Assembly (NCBI RefSeq): GCF_963924675.1
Contig: NC_089235.1
Coordinates: forward strand, 60,570,220-60,634,219
Origin: Phocoena phocoena
Lineage: Eukaryota; Chordata; Mammalia; Artiodactyla; Phocoenidae
Direction of reading: 5' to 3'
DNA length: 64,000 nt
Position numbers and translations under genes: made by a program. Positions within the stretch are counted from its first letter, which is position 1, and every line of letters begins with the position of its first letter. Of the stretch, positions 1-11,120 are shown piece by piece. The notes beneath the pieces are model-generated. The model was not told the origin of the DNA and did not search any database. It worked only from the letters and a program-made list of their open reading frames with translations.

Positions 1-429
1 TTCTAAAGACCACACTAGGTCTACATCTAGTTCTAATAAGGTTACTGTCCTGAACTGTCTTAAAAGTTTTTCTCCACCACACCCGTTTTGAAAATTAGAT
101 AATTTTATGGATGTGCTAATCACCTACTTGCAGATGGAGTTGAACTTTCTGAAAAAGTTTTAAAACTAAAACCTAATACCGTAGATGCTCTGCCATCTAA
201 TATTTGTTGGACAACTGTCTGCTCATAAATGATTAAGCCACGTGGGGAAATAGTAACTGCCACCTCTAAGTCTTTGGTAGTTTGTTTTGCGACACAGTCA
301 TCAGAATTCTCTCCCTCCGCGCGTGACCTTGAGAAATCTCCTCCTTCACTGACTCTGGGTTTAGCCAGGTGACTTGCTTGGACCCAAAGAATGGAGTGGA
401 AATGACATCGTAAGACTCTCAAGCCTAAG

Positions 430-690
430 CTGTGAGAAGCTTGCAGTTTCCACTCGTTGCGTTCTTGGGACATTGCTGCCACGTGGATGGACCAGTCCGA
501 GGCTTTCCTCCTGGAGTCTGTATACTCCTACCAGCACAACGTCTGGCTCACAGCAAGTGTTCGTGAAACGGCAGTTCTGACTTAAGATGTAGCTTAGGCT
601 AGATGGAAGAAGCAAGGAACAAAAAGAGAATGAAACAGGCCACACTAGCAGGATGGAAGGAAGCTCTGTGGTCCTTACTGGCTGTTCCCT
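430..690 (+). repeat. Unidentified interspersed repeat, copy A
   Basis: It shares a chain of matches in the same order with copy B at 1835-2110: CTTGCAG..TTCCACTC, TCTTGGGACA, CCAGCAC, AGCAAGTGTTCGTGAAACGG against AGCAAGTATCCACTAAATGG, CAGTTCT, TGGAAGAAGCAA, GAGAATGA and GGATGGAAG. Identity looks like roughly 70 percent. Part of the left third recalls an MLT1-type LTR, but the rest is not one I recognise. Confidence 0.55.
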
Positions 691-1834
691 GCCCAGTGAA
701 CTGGCCAGTGTGGACCCAGCACATCACTGAGCCTAGTTTTAAACTAAACTATGCCCATCACAGCTAAGGAAATCGGACCGAGACAAAGGGGTTTCATCTC
801 AGACTAAAGCAGCAATCCGATCAATACTAATTGGAAATTATGGGCATTATCCTCCCCCAATTACTAAAATTGCAAAGCAACTATCCAGAGATCTTATCTC
901 AGCAGGGATAAGGCCAGTTACATGCTGGCTGGTTTTCAGAAATTGCACGTTAAATCAGAGACCTTATCCTGCCATGGGCTACTTCTGCTAAACTCTCTTT
1001 AGCTTGCTAACATTTGTGTTGATCACAATGTTATCATGAGCCCCATGCTGTAAGCATTGCAGGGCCGGATCAACCGAGTGACAACTAGGAAACGGAAGTA
1101 AATCATTTCTTTCCTCAGTGTGGAAGGTGAGCGTAAATCACCAGCTACAAGAAGTAGCCACCGAGACTTGTTTGCAGAGCGTTTTCTGTAACCATAACAT
1201 GGCGACTACAACTTTCTGACTACCTGAGATGGCCCCCCCCATGTATTCCCATCTGTAGAAACACACTCTTATTTCATCTTTATAGAGACTTTCATGGAGC
1301 TATCAATTTCATTTTGTAGCTAAGCAAATAGGTTCAGCAATGTTGCATGGGGCTGGACCCCAGGTCTGGCTGACTCCAAAGTCTGGGTTCTTAAACAACG
1401 CGGTCAGCCTCTTCCTGGCATCTTGAAAGAAAGCTCAAAAAGGGAGATGCACTTCTGAAATCGTACCTGTCTTAGAGAAAGATCATACTGGTTTTCATCC
1501 ACATGTTATATAGTCTGGATAATGCAGTAACATTCAAGATAAACAGAAACTAGAAGTGATAAACTTGCATAACACCTGTATCTGAAAAAAAAATATTGCC
1601 TCTTTTATAGGTGGCAGAATGTGTTCCAAAAACATGTTATTCCTAGTGCATTTGCCTGAAAACCAACAGAAACTGCTTATAAAACAGTTTTTTAAATAAT
1701 CTTGAATGGTAAATATTTTTGATATTCCATGGACAAGAAAGAGATTTGTCTCAAATTTCCTAGAAGAGTTGTTTGCATTATTACTATTACTATTGTTGTT
1801 TTGCTGTTGTTATTTGTTCAGTCCAAACCAAAAC
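691..1834. other. Intronic DNA without a recognised feature
   Basis: Unique-looking AT-rich sequence between the two copies of the unidentified repeat. A short C-run lies at about 1231-1238 and CATTATTACTATTACTATTG near 1777-1796. No gene or known repeat is recognised. Confidence 0.6.
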
Positions 1835-2110
1835 TACAAGAAGCCTTGCAGCTTCCACTCCTGCCCTCTTGGGACACTGCCACCATGTAAACAAGGCCAA
1901 GATAGCCTGCTGGGAAGGACTGCCCCACGGATGCCCCCCGCCAGCACTGTATTTGGCTCCTAGCAAGTATCCACTAAATGGCAGTTCTTACTCAGAGAAA
2001 CACAGGTTGGAGTAGCTGGAAGAAGCAAACAGTGTGATGAAACGAGAGAATGAGAAAGGACACACGAGTGGGATGGAAGTAAGCCACGGAGATCTCCCCA
2101 TGGGAGAGCT
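1835..2110 (+). repeat. Unidentified interspersed repeat, copy B
   Basis: Homologous to 430-690 in the same orientation. The segment CTTGGGACACTGCCACCATG followed by AACAAGGCCAAGATAGCCTG resembles an old MaLR LTR interior. Whether the pair is two insertions of one family or an old local duplication cannot be decided by eye. Confidence 0.55.
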
Positions 2111-4779
2111 TGCCCATGACTTGCCTTGGTCAGGATTCTGTAGCTGGGGTGAACTGCCCACGTGTAACACTTTACACAAAGTGAGGCAGCAACCCATCAT
2201 CACTTTCAGCTTAAGGTTTCTTCAAACAGAACCAAAGGGCAGTCTCACACCTGTGACCACAGCATCAGTGCCTAACAGCTGCCTGCTAAAGTGATCTTCA
2301 GCCCAGTTCCCGTCTGTTCCTGTTTTGTTATTCTGATTCCATTTCCTCCTCTCTGGACTGGCTATCTCAGAACTCCTGCTGGAGGCCAATCTCGCAAATC
2401 TAGCACCCTTTCCCACTTGCAAATCAAAATTTTCCTGTGTAGCTGAAAAGGGAGTGAAAATTACACTTCGGCAAAGTCCAGGTGGTAGAGTGAGAATTTG
2501 GAAGGACTACAGATTGGGAGTTAGTGGAGACAGACAGGAAAAGAGGTATGGCAGAAATCAAATGGACACCAAGAAAGGACACCCTATGGCCAAGTTCACT
2601 GTCAGGAAAAAACTTCACAGAAGGGTTGAAAGATTCTTTGTAGCGATGTCACAGGCATTTCTGAAAGGGTTATTTTAATCTACCTCTCTGTACCATGCAC
2701 AGGACCTGGAAATGATTCATGATTAAGACCCAGGATGAAAGTCTACCTCTGGCGATAATGTAATAATTCAATGATCTTTCCCTACAGGTTAGCTATGATC
2801 CAGGCCCACTACAAAGGTTTGTACTATATTAGCTAATTTAATTCTCACAAGAACCTTATGAACTAGATGATAGCCTTACATATCTGTTATAGCCATGAGA
2901 ATGAGGCTTTAAAGGAAAATGATCATTTACATATTGTCACTTTTGTCAAAAGTAGATGTATCTGATTGCTCCTCAAGTTTCAAGTAATCATACAAGCTTT
3001 AGATTGTTTTCAAATTTCAGTAAATTTGATTTATACAGAAACATAACGTTGAAGGTGCACTTTTATTCCAGGAATATTCTGAAATTTTTAATTTTATTTA
3101 CTTGACTTTTTTCTGATAGTCCCAAGATTCGTAAAACACATCATAAATTTCTATATGTGTGCTTGTATGTGCCATAAATGAACACATGTATATGTACACA
3201 TACACACACACCTAGAGTAAGCATTATGGTTATTTCAAAAAATATCTACTAAGATATTGGAAGTTCTCTCTCTCCTTCTTAGGATTTTTGTTTATGTAAT
3301 CAATCCCCTCAAATCAATTAGTGCTTGGCATAAGGATATTTTAAAGCAAATGTAACTTTAAAATTACTTTTCTTTTAGAAATCTTAGAAAGTGAGATTAA
3401 CTGGGGATTACCCAAGAGTTTGAAAAATCAAAACTGAAAATAACTGATTTAAGAAAAATTGAAACTGATCTCTGGAGAAAGCCATACTTTTCGGGGAAAG
3501 ATTCCATTTTTGGATTCCAGTATCAATACAGATATAAATAATCTCTTAAACTTCAGGACTTAAGTCCAGACGAACTCTTTTATGGCTGCTAAGTGCAAAC
3601 TCATTGGAATCGTATTTTATCATGTACAAATAATATACTGGAAGCATAAGAATGGTACCTATCAATGCAGTTAAGTGGAGAAAAAGACACAAAGGCTGGA
3701 ACTTTCTGGTAATCTCCCTTGACATAAATTAAACTGAAATTACTTACTGCAAATGGAGGCTAAGTGTTAACTGTTCTCTCCAAACCAGCTAGAAAAGGGA
3801 TCTCAAGAGGTCCAAGCGCTAAAAAGGGAAAAAAGACTTTACGTAAAATATCCAATCTAAATATAAAACCATATAAAATATTAAGCATGTGATTTGAATG
3901 TTCCTGAGGCTGTTTGAAAACCTCCATTTGCGATCTGACCCTTTCAGACTAAATGCTAATTTATTTGTTTTGAAGTAGCTTTTATAAACAAAACTGCCTC
4001 TCACATCAGTCATCTAAGTGGGTGTTGCAAACATACTTAAGGTGCGAAATTTAAATACATAAAAGTAGTGTCAATTAAAAGCTACTTCAGTCTGCCAAAG
4101 ATCCCGTCACTCAATTCCTATAAATTGGTAGGTAGTGCATTTTGCAGTATCCGTCAGCATTTCCATCTTTAGGATGGAATAAATAATTGAAGAATAAGTA
4201 ACTGTGCCAGTGCTTGGTCTCAGGGGCCATGTTTATAGATTGCCATCTGATGACAGTACCTTCCTTGAGACAATGTATTAATATGGGGTAAAATAATATA
4301 GTTCTTTGTGTGCGTTGACACACTGTGATGGTACAACGTCCTTTACTATCGTCTGGATTACAAGGCAGGAATTAATGATAAGGTGAGTTTTTACTGTTAA
4401 AATCTCCAAGACAAATCTCAAAGAGACAGCTTTGTTTGCTTGTGTTTTCCCAAGAAAAATAAGTCAGGTGGTGACGATTACCATCACAAATGGTGGAAGG
4501 TAAGGCTAAGAAAAGGACTGTTTTGATGAACAAATGATGAAAAAGGCTAAGAATAACTCCATTGGAAAATGACACGTCCTCTGCCTGCTACAGGAACGCT
4601 TCTGATTCCTGTCCTATTCTGTCCTTCCATCCATCCATTCCACAAATATTCCACAAAGGACTAACATTGTACTTGGGTACTGGGGGTTAAAAACTTAGCA
4701 AGACAGACATGTTCCTTTTCTCTACAATTCTAACAGGTCTCTTTGGGTGGAGCGTGTGATAATGATATTCTTATCATTG
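2111..4779. other. Intronic DNA, mostly unrecognised
   Basis: Apart from the MIR piece at 2815-2925, this is AT-rich unique-looking sequence with a small TACACACACAC run near 3200. Open frames are short and non-ATG or compositionally random. Confidence 0.6.
2815..2925 (-). mobile_element. MIR fragment
   Basis: TTAATTCTCACAAGAACC followed by TATGAACTAGATGATA matches the antisense MIR core (CTCACAACAACCCTATGA type), diverged. Confidence 0.55.
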
Positions 4780-4925
4780 CTTTTAATAAACAACAGTTCC
4801 CATTCCTTGAGCATCTACTGAATAGAAGGTATTTAAATCCGGAAAACAATCCTGCCCCATTTTACAACTAAGAAGCTCTGACAGGTGAAGCAACTTGCCC
4901 AAGGTCCTACCTACACAGTTAACTA
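4780..4925 (-). mobile_element. MIR fragment
   Basis: CTTGAGCATCTACTG, CCCCATTTTACAACTAAG and AACTTGCCCAAGGTCC follow antisense MIR order. A CHR SINE lies just beyond it. Confidence 0.7.
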
Positions 4926-4952
4926 GGTAACTAATTAAAAATTCAGAGTCTC

Positions 4953-5322
4953 GGGCTTCCCTGGTGGCACAGTGGTTAAGAATCCGCCTGCCAATGCAGG
5001 GGACACGGGTGCGAGCCCTGGTCCGGGAAGATCCCACATGCTGCGGAGCAACTAAGCCCGTGCACCACAACTACTAAGCCTGCGCTCTACAGCCCACGAG
5101 CCACAACTACTGAGCCCAAGTCCTGCAACTACTGAAGCCTGCAAGCCTAGAGCCCGTGCTCCACAACGAGAAGCCACCGCAATGAGAAGCCCGCGCACCG
5201 CAATGAAGAGTAGCCCCCGCTCGCCGCAACTAGAGAAAGCCTGCACAGCAACGAAGACCCAACGCCACCAAAAATAAATAAATAAATAAATACTTTAAAA
5301 AAATATATATATATACATATGT
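4953..5322 (+). mobile_element. CHR SINE, long form (tRNA-derived)
   Basis: It starts GGGCTTCCCTGG and contains a pol III A box (TGGCACAGTGG) and a degenerate B box (GGTGCGAGCCC). The CA-rich body with repeated CACAACTACT ends in AATAAATAAA followed by an AT-rich tail. The imperfect duplication AAATTCAG flanks it (about 4939-4946 and 5324-5331). This is the cetacean CHR type by pattern. Confidence 0.9.
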
Positions 5323-5350
5323 AAATTCAGGCCCTCGCCCAGAATGCAAC

Positions 5351-5508
5351 CCCACCTGTCACCACCTACCCTCCTAACAAAAAGGAGGAAGGAATTAATC
5401 AGAGCTCACTTTGGGCAGGTATGAGCCACCCCACCTTTCACCACCTACCCTCCTAACAAAAAGGAGGAAGGAATTAATCAGAGCTCACTTTGGGCAGGTA
5501 TGAGCCTC
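5351..5508 (+). repeat. Tandem duplication, two 79-base units
   Basis: Units 5351-5429 and 5430-5508 each start CCCACCT and contain CACCACCTACCCTCCTAAC and AATTAATCAGAGCTCACTTT. They differ at two positions by eye (G/T at unit position 8 and A/T near the end). The high identity indicates a recent duplication, just downstream of a CHR SINE. Confidence 0.95.
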
Positions 5509-5670
5509 CCCACCTTGGTTTCCTCAGCCATAAAATGAAGTCAAGAAGCATATCCACCTCAAAGGTGTGTGGTGGAGAGGATCAAATTAGTTGAGACCCG
5601 TTAAGTTCTTAGACCAATCTCCTGACATAACAGTAAGTACTTAGAACATGTTAACCGTTATCATTGCTTT
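5500..5670 (+). mobile_element. MIR fragment
   Basis: TTTCCTCAGCCATAAAATG and AAGTACTTAGAACATG match the sense MIR 3' half. The 79-base duplication touches its left edge. Confidence 0.6.
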
Positions 5671-8185
5671 GAGAAAGCAGAAAAGTTTCAATGGCAGTGA
5701 ACAGCCTCAGAATAGAGGAGAGAACCTTGCATGAAACAGTTCTAAAATTCGTTCAAGACATCAGAAATTACATCCTGTAATTTTTTTCCCATTCCGTAAC
5801 GCCTATAATCTGCTCTTCATAATTTAGCATTTATTCTATATTGCTTTATATTGTTACCTAATTGTCTGATCCAGCAAGACTCTCACTTACACCAAGGAAG
5901 AGACCCCTTTTGTTTCTCTCCCTCCTCCCTGGTCCCCCGTGACCAGACCCTCAGCACTTCTTGACATCACATTAATTATTATTTGCAGTGAAGAGTCTTA
6001 ATTACAGAAAACAGAACGGGAAGAGACCAAAAGCATTGTGGAAATTGGTTTATTCTAGAGATGGATCTGGCTATACATGTTTTCTGTTCATCCAGCCTAA
6101 TCATACCAACATCTGTTCACAAGCGTGTCAAGATTTTAGCAAGGCATTTGAAAAGATCTTTCCAGTCAGCCTCATAGCATGATAAAGGAACGGAGAGGAA
6201 AACACTTAATGGAACACTAACCCAAAGGGACCTACTAATGGGCCTACGTTAACTCAAGGCAAGAAGGGCTACAGAGATGAACTGAAGGGCTCTTACCTAC
6301 CATTGCTCTGTCAACATCGCCATCAAAGACCTGAGTGGTATGTTGACTAAGTTGGAGGGAAGCCTGAAGCTGAGAAAGAGGAAACTGATAGATTTCAGGG
6401 GCAGAATCCAAAATTATCTCGTCAGATGGAATTTGGGGGCTTATCTATTTAGAAGGAATTTAATCTAGAAATGTATGTAGTTAAGTCCACCAAACAGGAA
6501 AGAAGAGGATATTAGTAGTCCTCGTAGAAATCTTTCAGAGATTTTAGTTGATTACAACTACACTATGAATTAGTGAGCTAAGGTTACCTGCAAGCTAACT
6601 GATTCAAATTTTAGGTTACCCGAAGAGAAAAGAAGCAATACTCCCATCAATGAAGCACAAGGTGGTAGGCGTTCATCAGAGATAGATAAGCACTTAAGAT
6701 CCGAGATCTAGTAAAAATAATTCATTCAAGAGAGAGGGAGCCACTCATATCCAAGGCCTGTCATGTGTTTTTCTAGCTTTTGTAGATGAATAAGCTCCCA
6801 GAAGATAAATCTTACTAGAGTTCCCATTCCGTTCCTCCATGCGCATTCGTGTGGTTTATGCGCTGAACTCATCAGGTAACAATTACCACGAGTCACCTCC
6901 TTGGAAGGCAAACAGAATGATTCTATAGGAGCCCAAGGGCAGACTAACACAGACTCCTAAAGCATTTGCTCGGTAACCTTCTCCAAACTGCAGCAAATTT
7001 TTCTCACTCTGTAAGAAACAACCCCTGGATATCCTAAAATAAATTTGACTTTCACACAGGTCTGGTTCCACTATGAGATTTACAAAAAGTTTCACTGGGA
7101 AAACTAGAAGATAAATTAGCTATCACTCACTGTATTTGCTGTGATGTTACATCTTTTAATAGCGTCTGCAATTAAAAGTACGAGGAGGCACAGTGAGTTT
7201 TTACTGTTAGACACAGAGGAAGTGGGAGAGGTATGATGACCAGCGAAATAGTCTGCCCTCTGGATCAGGAAAAAGAGATTACTTTTGTGGTTTTTTAAAA
7301 CGTGCTTAGTGGGTAAAATCACATCAAAAAGAACCAAGATTAAAGTCTGATCCAACAGGTAGAAGGAAGGAGAGGAGAGGCCCAGGATACATGGAAAAAG
7401 TGAAAAACAAAAAAGTGAAAGTCTGAAGCAATAAAGAAAAATCTACATTCATACTCTTTAGCTTTTTAACCAATGCAAAAAAAAAAAAAGCTATATTTGT
7501 ACATGTAAAGGATAAACAGAATCTAGCTCTAACATTATTCCATCCTACTAAAATTAATTAAATGGGAAAGATTTAGAACCCATATGAATTTTTGAGACCA
7601 CAAGGAGGAATTTCAGAAAAAGGAGTAAATGTGTATAATGACATTAATTATAACATAGAGCTGATATTTATTGAGCAACTACTATAGTCAAATACTATAT
7701 TAAACATTTTGTATGGATTTCCTGGTCCAATCTTTCAAGCAACCCTTTAGGGCAGGTACCTGGAGATGGGGCATTCAGACAGGCCTGACTTCACTGGGAG
7801 GGAGAAGGGGCTCCAGTGCCCTTAACCTTCCTTCCCCTGCAGAGAAGGATTTAATTCTTCAGTTCCCTCCGACAGATCCTTGCCTTTACGAGCCTCTCAT
7901 TCCCCGCGCCCAGGAGGAGATAAAGCATAAAGGAAAAAGGGGAAGGGAAGGAGGATGGGATGAGGTGAGAACCAAATGGGGAAATTCCCTAAGTAAACGC
8001 TGGGATCAGGGGAGGAAGGGAAGGAGGGTAGAAGGATGAGAAATGATCTAAGCCACCAGTAGGAAAAGTGCATTTTTCTGAGATAACAACCACAAAGTTC
8101 AGAGGTTGCTCTAGACACGGTAAATCTTTTAGCGTCTTCAAAAGTCATTTTCTGTCCCAGACATTCATCCTTTTTGCTGTTGCAA
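5671..8185. other. Intronic DNA, mostly unrecognised
   Basis: No gene. The MIR/L2 piece at 7655-7765 is the only repeat I can name. An A13 run lies near 7478. GC content rises from about 7800 toward the CpG-rich patch. Confidence 0.6.
7655..7765 (-). mobile_element. MIR or L2 fragment
   Basis: TGATATTTATTGAGCAACTA and AACCCTTTAGGGCAGGTACC match the 3' end shared by antisense MIR and L2. Confidence 0.5.
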
Positions 8186-8640
8186 AGAGAAAAAGACCAG
8201 CGACCCGTGCAAGTGTCAGGAATGCATCCAAGGGAGCCCCAGCGAAGTTGCAGGGCAGCTATTGTGCTTCAGTGAAGTTCAAAGGAAAAGACCGGCCGGG
8301 GGTACTAGGGGGCGGCTGGTCTGCAGCGGGAGAGGAGGACGCGGGAGGCCTGGCGGAAGCAGAGCCCTACGCACGCCGGTCCCCGCGCCCCCAAGCCACG
8401 GAGAAACGGACAGCAATTCCAGCGGGGAGAGGGGAAAGGAGACCGAAAGAGAGCAAGGAAGGGAGAACCGGTGCAGAAAAGAAAAAAGAGAAAAGCCAGT
8501 CATTGCCTTACGGAGTCAAGGCTTTGAATTGAGAGAGCCCAGTGCCACTTTGGGATCGGACCAGGGGTGCGAGGCTGAGATATTTACATTGCTCCTGGCT
8601 GGCGAAAGAGACGGGCAAGTCGGGGCGGGGGGCTGGGAAA
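8186..8640. promoter_or_regulatory. Intronic CpG-rich patch (candidate enhancer or alternative promoter)
   Basis: In an AT-rich intron this segment carries close to 30 CpG dinucleotides in about 450 bases (for example ACGCACGCCGG, CCCCGCGCCC, TCGGGGCGGGG). I see no SINE or L1 signature to explain it. Decaying repeats usually lose CpG, so retention suggests an unmethylated regulatory element. Unique, AT-rich flanking DNA follows at 8650-8960. No start site, splice site or coding frame is evident. Confidence 0.5.
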
Positions 8641-9959
8641 GAAAGAAAAAAAAAACAAACTGTACTCTCTATTAAATATTCATGACAGCAGCTTTGCTAA
8701 GACTAATGGAAAGCATATAAATCCCTTTACAACTCTGTTAAATGCAAAAAAGATGGATGAGCGTCACAGCATGCTCTGGGGCAAATTGGGAGGAATATGA
8801 AAATCTGGACCACAGGAGGCTGGGCTTCTCGGGGAGAGGAGAGCTGGCTAGGCGTTTTATTTCGATCCATTCCAGTAGGGGTGTTTACCAGTCCCATTCA
8901 TTTCCAATGACTACAATAAAACACGACTGGGATGGTGCGGTTTCAATTTCCCCACACTCTTAAAGGGCATTTTTTTTTCTCCTAAAAGTTTTTTTTTTTT
9001 CCTCTCAAATATAATGGCATGGTTAACATTTGACAAATGTTACTATTTTAACCTTGACCAAGAAAACGGAGCTCCAATCATCTTTTATCTGCAACGTCTT
9101 TCCAGGGGCATCTGAAAAAGAATCTTTCACAAAGCACCCAAAGTCTTAGGCTCTGAGACACCAGGCTGTGCAGTGTTTGCATCTGACAAAGGAAAGAGCC
9201 AGGGAATTCTAACTTGAATCAAGACTTGGCTGGACCCAAGCGTCTGTACTTTTAGGAACCTCAGTTGTGTTGTGTCTCTACTCTCAGGTTTCCGCCATAC
9301 GAAAGGAAAAGAAGCCAATCCATACATCTTAAGGAAGCCTCAGGAGTACACTGGGAGGCATGGAAATGTTTATAATGAGGGGATGCTGTATACTAAGTAA
9401 CGGTACTAAGGACCCAAGTTTCTCGTTATTTAAACAAAGTTCCTTTGAAGAAGGAGTTGGTACTTGTACTGTATGCGGCAGCTATTCTGTATTCTTTTAC
9501 ATTTTATACACTGAAAAGAGAAAATAAATACAACTAGCATTATGCTTTAGGTTGGGGGTAGATTTATATATCCCCACTATCATAATTCAGGGTCAAGGGA
9601 AGCATATTTCTGAAACAAAACATAAAATCATTCCAAAAGATTCTCGTAGAAAAGTCACCAGTTGACAATACAAGAATTGTAAGATCCCTAAATCCACGAA
9701 ACACAAACTTGGTCGCTTTTAAATGTAAATGTTAGGTATCCTGCTTTCAAGAACAAATTTCACTTTCTCCTTTACATTCCCCTTCTAGAAGCGAAAGGAA
9801 ATGGTGTCAATGGTGGAGTTTTGAACCTCATCCACTGTAATCACTTTGGACTTTCATGCCAGAGAAGGTAGATATGATTGGCTCCTTTGGATGAATTTTA
9901 ACAACAAATGTAAACATTAAAGAGTTTTCAGCGTGTCCTTCTCTTTCTCTGTTACTTTC

Positions 9960-10185
9960 AAAGGCTTTGTATGCACTTCCATTATCACTCAGTAATTATT
10001 CCTCCTGTGAATGTGTCTGTCTCGACCCCTCTCCCCACAGCATACTCTCCATCTTTGAGCATTTGGAGGCCAAAAGCTGTGTTATCCACCCTCATGCCCA
10101 AGAGCAGTTTGAATGCCTTGTAGATCCTGCAGGAGGCCCAATCCCTGGCACAGAGTTAAGTGCTCAAAAAACATGAGCTACTATT
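9960..10185 (+). mobile_element. Possible L2 3' fragment
   Basis: GCCCAATCCCTGGCACAGAG followed by TAAGTGCTCAAAAAACATG resembles the L2/MIR 3' end. The left part is uncertain. Confidence 0.4.
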
Positions 10186-11024
10186 ATTATAAAGAAGTGT
10201 CTGATGAATGAAGGTCCGATAGAACTTTTAGGAGCTAGAGACACCTCTCTTTTAGAAAAATTAATTATTTCCTGAATTTATTTTTATCTTGCAATTAGAT
10301 TACAAAAGTGTGCAACCAAATGGAAATTATACTGTAGTTTTTTACTTCCTATCGGCAGGAAGTCAACAATTATTAATAGGATAATAAAAATAGAATAATA
10401 AAAATAATTAAAGACTTCATATAGATTTCACTCTGGGGATTGTTTCTATTAAAATGTTTGGAAAGCAATGTTCCAATATTCCCCCTTTTAAAACTAGAGA
10501 GAAGGGAAGGGAGACGAAAAATCCGTTTCCAGACAGAATTTTCAATTAAAGAAACAACACCTAGAAAAGTCCAAGCCATCGCAGTTAAATAAACAGGTTC
10601 AGTTTTCTTCCAAAAAGTGCATTTTCGATTGTATTTTGAAAAATAATATAAACAAGTGATTCCGATGATGTCCGGAATTCCTAAGAGGCAATAAACTGTC
10701 TTTCAAGGTAGTATGTTAGGAATGCCAAGGGTTGTGCCATACAAGAAAAAGGTCACCCATGAGCAGTAAGCTTCCAGCTTCAGGCTTTCACAAGTCGTCC
10801 ACAACTGCCACCAGGCTCTGCACAATCCCCTAGGGCCCAGCTCAGAGGTTTCCCTGTTGAAGATTCAGCTGAGACCACGCTGGGCAAAATCCCACCGAAT
10901 GGGGACAAAATGCACAAAGCCATAGACCCCAGTAATGCCATTGTAGATGGAGCTCTATAAACTTTTAGAGCAAAGATAATGAATCCTTACTCATTATTTT
11001 TACTTACTATTCAAGACTCTGTCC

Positions 11025-11120
11025 TGGGAGATCCCTAGAAGCAGGGTTACCCTGTTGTATTTAACCACTGTAGCCCTAGCGCAAGGCATGCCATTGTGAA
11101 GATGCTCAATAACACAGAAC
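11025..11120 (+). mobile_element. L2 3' fragment
   Basis: AGCCCTAGCGCAAGGCATG and GATGCTCAATAAC fit a decayed L2 terminus. Confidence 0.4.

Noticed and set aside
8068..8532. 154-codon open frame and overlapping frames in the CpG-rich patch
   Set aside because: High GC removes stop codons in several frames on both strands. Composition is low-complexity (K, R, E, G) and no splice or start evidence exists.
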